The position numbers and the translations under genes are program-made. Positions 62,407 through 64,000 of a DNA stretch of 64,000 nt are shown here, one piece after another (positions within the stretch are counted from its first letter, which is position 1; every line of letters begins with the position of its first letter). Source of the DNA: Cryoendolithus antarcticus (Eukaryota > Ascomycota > Dothideomycetes > Cladosporiales > Cladosporiaceae); the NCBI GenBank assembly GCA_002077065.1, contig NAJO01000009.1:124001-188000 (forward strand). Direction: 5' to 3'. The notes below the pieces were generated by a model. It saw nothing but the letters and a program-made list of their open reading frames with translations. It had not been told where the DNA came from and ran no database searches.

Positions 62407-64000
62407 CTCTACCACAGCGCTGGCTAGAAGTTGTAAAGCGAGCCTTCGATAATTACGATGGTATGGACGGGTCAATAAGTCAACTTGGTGTTGTTCTGCC
62501 AATTGTTTCTCTCCCTCGGCAACAAACCTTTAGAGTGTACTCTGCTGAAGCTACGAGGTCGCACAGGGTCAGACTTCTGCAGGCCTGATCCATGTCCCTC
62601 GCGGCGCGGCTACGGTGCGAGCCCAAACTCTAAGTACGTGACGCAGTCGCGACTTCGAACCAACCTAGCATGTAGCTCGTTGTTCATCATCAAGAGCATA
62701 GATTGCCCACTCTCCTCCGTCTGACGCTTCCCATGTCGCGCGGTCAGCAAATCGTATGGCGTAGCATGACAGCTCGAGTGCGAGAGGGGCATGGTCGCAA
62801 GCACTCAAAGTCCAATACTGACATCGAAGGAAACCTGCAAAAGCAGTGACAGACTAATTGCCTGCATCACTTCCGACTTGGCGAAACACCAACGCTCACC
62901 AACGTCCTTCCTGTTACAACCACAGACCGGTATCGCTTAAGAGCTCCCTGATCAAGCACACCAAGCCGATTCTCGCGGTCTTGGTAGTATCTTGATCATA
63001 GGGCCTGCCCGGTGATTCCTGTTCAAGTCCTCATCTCTCGTACGGATGCTTCACCTTCCGTGCGGAGGCAAGTGATCGCCATCAAGCGCGCTTAAAGGGA
63101 CACGCTCGCCTCGTAATTGCAGACCCCAGGCGCTCGTCGACGACTTTGCTCGCTACTGAGTCCAATGGATCACGTCAGAATGACACATGCGCATCCTTTT
63201 GATCAGCTCGCTCGGGACTACAAGCACATTCATTGCGCGCTTTCGTCACGACTTGCACGTGCGTACAGGACAAGGCACCACTCGCGCTGCATCACGGTAC
63301 AATGCTTTGGGCTCTCGCGTACGCCAGACGAGCTGAGATGTCTCAGGTGTCATCGGCTGCAGCCCCTCCACGCTGGCTTCGTCGTAGAAGGGTACTGACT
63401 TGTACGCTTCCTCGAATGCTAGCAGGCATATGCGGATGTCCGCACTCTTCACCACTGGCACGGCCAGCAAGCACGTCCACTTGAGATTGCTGCGAACTGG
63501 ATGTAGTGCGTCAGATGTACCTGATGCGAGCGACCGGACCCTCGTTTGACCCTGCGAATCTATATGTGCGCATCAGCTGCGGCTGTAGCGACGTTGTGCA
63601 ACCTCACCTGACCTAAGGTTGAACACATGGATCATCGATGGTGTTGCATTCGCCGCTTGTAAGAGCTCCGGCATTGATGCAATTGACGATAGGTGCTCCT
63701 TCCCCATTCTATCACCGTCACGATGCTATGGGTCCAGGGATTTTCCACGCATCGATCGATCACGGTGTGGCATGGGGGTCCGCCTTGACTCGTCTCTCGA
63801 CTGTGCAGCCAACCAAAGGACTCGTGAAGGTGAACCACCAACATGTCGATCGCTGCGATGTCACATCGTCGTTGAGGAGCCTAGCGGAGGCATAAGCGAG
63901 TGCAGGTCCTCCGACCGCAGGGTATTCATGACGACGCAGAGCTGTGCACGGAACGAGACTATCTCGAGGCTATAAGAATAATGCGAATGTCCATGATTGC
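62407..64000. other. Window end, no gene called
   Basis: About 1.6 kb. Open frames 63117-63398, 63233-63484, 63619-63975 (plus) and 63246-63470 (minus) are short and motif-free. An exon of a gene extending beyond 64000 cannot be excluded. Confidence 0.4.

Overview
The window is nuclear DNA of a filamentous ascomycete (Pezizomycotina). The evidence is short GT-AG introns (about 43 to 100 bp, often with CTNAC-type branch sites), dense genes on both strands, and fungal-specific families: an SREBP-type bHLH factor, a Zn2Cys6 regulator, an NRPS-like A-T-R reductase, a Sam35 homologue and a Ser/Thr-rich GPI protein. Base composition is moderately GC-rich and even. A dothideomycete of the Mycosphaerella type is my best guess, but this is inference only. 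No bacterial, viral or intact transposon genes were seen. Gene models below are spliced by eye; reading frame and family conservation across each junction support them. || Left part (1-14 kb): a truncated ERV41 cargo receptor, a DsbA-like oxidoreductase, a repeat-rich GPI wall protein, a coiled-coil protein, a small conserved mitochondrial-type protein whose second exon is easily missed, the KEOPS subunit PCC1, a secreted amidase, and a convergent pair of paralogues from a family I do not recognise. || Middle (14-35 kb): mostly housekeeping. It holds glutamate-cysteine ligase (five-prime exons rebuilt), a disordered proline/serine-rich protein, the F-BAR/C1/SH3 actin regulator BZZ1 and the helicase DBP5. 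ARP2 follows, divergent from the SDH assembly factor SDH6, then a 1075-residue NRPS-like reductase, SAM35, a Zn2Cys6 factor with a stretched zinc loop, and a tRNA-Thr(AGU) with an apparent 5-nt intron. || Right part (35-64 kb): a membrane-anchored aspartic-protease-like protein with both catalytic motifs degenerate, an MFS sugar transporter, a PGC1-type phospholipase, gamma-tubulin with an 8-bp first exon, a membrane-bound SREBP, RPL22, a 3.2 kb gene-free stretch, and a cytochrome P450 with an in-frame stopless intron. The window closes with an ankyrin L-asparaginase followed by a decayed copy of its own 5' end, an ARF6-type GTPase and mannose-6-phosphate isomerase. || Functional links are loose, as usual in fungi: actin patch/endocytosis (BZZ1, ARP2, ARF6), mitochondrial outer-membrane and complex II assembly (SAM35, SDH6), and ER/Golgi and sterol homeostasis (ERV41, SREBP). 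The NRPS-like gene has no obvious tailoring genes beside it, so it does not look like a large biosynthetic cluster.
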